Shown here in pieces: positions 43,501 to 44,499 of a stretch of DNA of 44,499 bases. This DNA is from CAZHPY01 sp964534705 (lineage in GTDB: Bacteria > Omnitrophota > Gorgyraeia > 2-01-FULL-45-10), in NCBI GenBank assembly GCA_964534705.1, contig CAZHPY010000004.1, positions 1 through 44,499 on the forward strand. The letters run 5' to 3'. The first letter of the stretch is position 1. Each line of letters begins with the position of its first letter. A model generated the notes under the pieces. It was not told where the DNA came from. It did not search any database and saw only the letters and a program-made list of their open reading frames with translations. The position numbers and the translations under genes were made by a program.

Positions 43501-44434
43501 TATCTGCCTGCGCAGGACTGAAATATGGCTTGTTATTTTCACATAACCCCTGCAGCAACCTGCTTATTTCTTTATCAACATCCTTTCTTTTGATCTCTTT
43601 GCCGTCAGCTTTCGCCAGAAGCGCCCTTACATCACTGATGACTTTATCAAGAACTTTGCTGTCGGTGCGCCGAGCCTTATCTCCTGCCATCATATAATCT
43701 CTGTTAATAACATCCGGGTGCATGGCAAAAACAAGGTTTACGAATTCCCGGACCAGTAATTTATCTATAATACGGCCGTTTCTCTCTACCTGATGTTGTA
43801 ATCTGACATTATCTTTTTCAAAATTCTCTCGTGCTGATCGTATAAAAGAATTTATATTCTGCGGAGTATCCGGGTTTTTGGCTATTAACCCTTCGTCAAA
43901 TAATTCTTTCGCCCTCGTAGACCTTGCCCTTATCTCATGAAAAAGTCTGGCTATTATCTTACGCCTGCCTTCTTTTGAGTGCTTTTCATCTTCTAAAGCA
44001 AACGCTGAAATATATGCGCCTGCATGCCCCCATGCTCTTCTGCCTTCAAATAAAGGTAGGTCATCTTCGTTTTTCACAAATATGACCTGTATTTTACCTC
44101 CGGAAGATCTAAGGGTTGTATTAAGTCTTGTAAGCATATTTGCTGCGCCACAGGCATCGATAATGCCCATGAACTCTTCTTCAAGATATGGAATAGCTGA
44201 TAGACTCCTGGCTTTAGTGGAATTTTGTCTTATAAGCTCATCTATAGGGCCTTGATGCGCGACAAGGCGCTCTTCCATCATGTCATATAGTTTCTGGTAG
44301 ATTTTAGGGTTTCCTGCTTGGGGGGCAAGTGTACTTGTATCAGCCAAAACGATTGTGTCGGCGCAAAATAGGCATACTAAAACCATCTCTACAGCCTTGA
44401 ACAAAACATTATATTTGTCTTTATGAAAAGTCAT
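40571..44434 (-). CDS. Exported giant protein with sixteen 31-residue helical repeats
   Basis: I do not recognise a family for this 1287-residue protein. An N-terminal hydrophobic segment (about residues 11-31) followed by VLADTSTLAPQ looks like a signal peptide. Residues 40-336 form a mixed alpha/beta region with an LFHEIRARST motif (H166, E167) that is not a complete HExxH site. Residues 337-832 are sixteen head-to-tail repeats of 31 residues, built on LGIT, HLAxIL, SSRKE, EIKSIV and TLK; each predicts two helices and together an alpha-solenoid. Residues 833-1287 are mainly helical and end in an alpha/beta-looking domain (about 1150-1260). It overlaps no gene and follows another gene by 11 bp. 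Confidence 0.85.
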   Translation of the reverse strand: MTFHKDKYNVLFKAVEMVLVCLFCADTIVLADTSTLAPQAGNPKIYQKLYDMMEERLVAHQGPIDELIRQNSTKARSLSAIPYLEEEFMGIIDACGAANMLTRLNTTLRSSGGKIQVIFVKNEDDLPLFEGRRAWGHAGAYISAFALEDEKHSKEGRRKIIARLFHEIRARSTRAKELFDEGLIAKNPDTPQNINSFIRSARENFEKDNVRLQHQVERNGRIIDKLLVREFVNLVFAMHPDVINRDYMMAGDKARRTDSKVLDKVISDVRALLAKADGKEIKRKDVDKEISRLLQGLCENNKPYFSPAQADKISKIIKLNERLEVLRLSFLCKDNGSFVFKSNHLTLILRSSRKEDEMIVLINILKELYITESHHIVRILISSRKAEDVSSVINTLKMLGITESNHIASILASSRKAEDVQVFIRTLKELGITGSTHLAQILHSAREKEEIRSVVKTLKMFGITKSAHMAMILHSSRKEKEIKSLINTLKMLGITGGYHLALILTSSRKEEEVKELINTLRDFGITEGAYIAPILTNSRNGEEIKTIIKTLKKFGITEGAYLAPILTSSRKEKEVKSLVKTLRRLGITEGAHLAYILTSSRKETEIKSIVRTLKGLGITKGYHLSLILHSARKKKEIVDIINTLERAGIKGGANLSLILRSARKEEEIKSIVDTLKELGITEGAHLAYILTSSRKETEIKSIVRTLKGLGITKGYHLSIILRGARKEKEIRSIVGTLKELGITESYHLALILASSRKGEEMKGLVNVLKGFGISEGFHTASVLISSRKEGEIKGIIKTLKEVGINESYCLSLVLRGSRKENEIKSYATEFMKLKAVIPGFNIPNVLVAKIIANPEFITRNFSYMRKEKAKMPPLDRLLNDEEKKYLQFRLLLRQFGLSTVYGLIDILAEDSGKREELKEYIRKATEEEKACLSALLKVKTISEDDYGKAGLLLFSCDEKIRVGARDWLIERHLDRIKKYKDESRKSLAYELLLEASMRHNIYANLLKNDLRQSSYIAYLHTYLKCINLILYYRDQPESLRQIRRKFREFKVRSEMEHSRELSETELMTEFADSMGYDIGAVLLALGKIHVKSLDAKIGEDATLMDFVPALPIVSEEPSEDEQPLHQEWYENHLNTTVFLEELSRLLRIENILEKDKSTFIFSEKVTFDNGLGIFLPKLARSGIKVAAIVTNDKQKALIDELNKGKSADERIAYAETIADVTAKVHTARYYYFKVYGDPVTDLRYVTIFDITDIVKKIIDALGKVSGIVEHEKLKVLREAARRFAEAA
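41939..43426 (-). repeat. Sixteen in-frame 93-bp tandem repeats in the giant protein gene
   Basis: The period is exactly 93 bp throughout (16 x 93 = 1488 bp) and encodes the solenoid of residues 337-832. Most copies have diverged. Two stretches of 114 bp, 42281-42394 and 42560-42673, are identical and 279 bp (three units) apart, which points to a recent three-unit duplication or gene conversion. The period and coding frame rule out a CRISPR array. Confidence 0.95.
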
Positions 44435-44445
44435 AATAACCCGAA

Positions 44446-44499
44446 TTACGCGAACTTCTGGACCTCGTATATTCCCTTGAGTTGTTCATAATTCAGAGG
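44446..44499 (-). CDS. 3' end of an upstream gene, C-terminal 17 codons
   Basis: On the minus strand the last 54 bases read PLNYEQLKGIYEVQKFA followed by a stop at 44446-44448. The frame is open to the window edge, and the stop lies 11 bp before the repeat-protein ATG, so the two genes are probably cotranscribed. The peptide loosely resembles the C terminus of the repeat protein (EHEKLKVLREAARRFAEAA), so it may be a paralogue. The fragment is too short to be sure it is coding. Confidence 0.5.
   Translation of the reverse strand, partial: PLNYEQLKGIYEVQKFA

Noticed and set aside
43919..43945. Zinc metallopeptidase site in the giant protein (LFHEIRARST)
   Set aside because: There is HE but no second histidine at the spacing of HExxH.

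Overview
The window most likely comes from an uncultured Gram-negative bacterium, probably of the Omnitrophota (OP3) lineage. The clues are short AT-leaning spacers, very tight gene packing with many ATGA and TAATG overlaps, outer-membrane lipid machinery (Lol, Mla, a TamB-like protein) embedded in a Firmicutes-like gene order, and a large exported repeat protein with an N-terminal STLAPQ segment. The phylum call is an inference from these traits, not from a marker comparison.

From 37 kb down to the left edge everything lies on the minus strand. It starts with lysS-lolC-lolD behind a clear sigma70-type promoter. A second promoter then drives ilvE-mcsA-mcsB-clpC, a TamB-like gene, mlaE-mlaF-mlaD, yacL-like, ispD, ispF, cysE, cysS, tmk, holB, ricT, metG, a TatD/radical-SAM fusion, a CPBP protease, a DUF362 ferredoxin protein, mtnA, thiL, tsaE, tsaB and alr. 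A third strong promoter precedes an amino-acid block: ilvD-ilvB-ilvN-ilvC-leuA-aroE, a prepilin peptidase gene and aroC. aroC is cut at the left edge, where its continuation appears in the opposite orientation (bases 1-54), so the contig end looks inverted or chimeric.

From 37.08 to 40.56 kb the plus strand carries an ECF sigma factor, a zinc-motif membrane anti-sigma factor, a SpoVG-family gene, a YraN-family gene and a YifB/ComM gene. A nearly identical two-part promoter box lies before both the anti-sigma gene and spoVG, which suggests a small ECF regulon.

The right end (44.4 to 40.6 kb, minus) is one 1287-residue predicted exported protein with sixteen consecutive 31-residue repeats, preceded by the last 17 codons of another gene.

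The most unusual features are: this repeat protein, including a 114-bp exact internal duplication; the ECF box shared with spoVG; degenerate 7-bp tandem-repeat arrays sitting on stop codons, with related inserts inside cysS and metG; and the insertion of an outer-membrane lipid-transport cassette into an otherwise Bacillus-like lysS...mcsAB-clpC...yacL-ispDF...cysES, tmk-holB-ricT-metG-tatD order.
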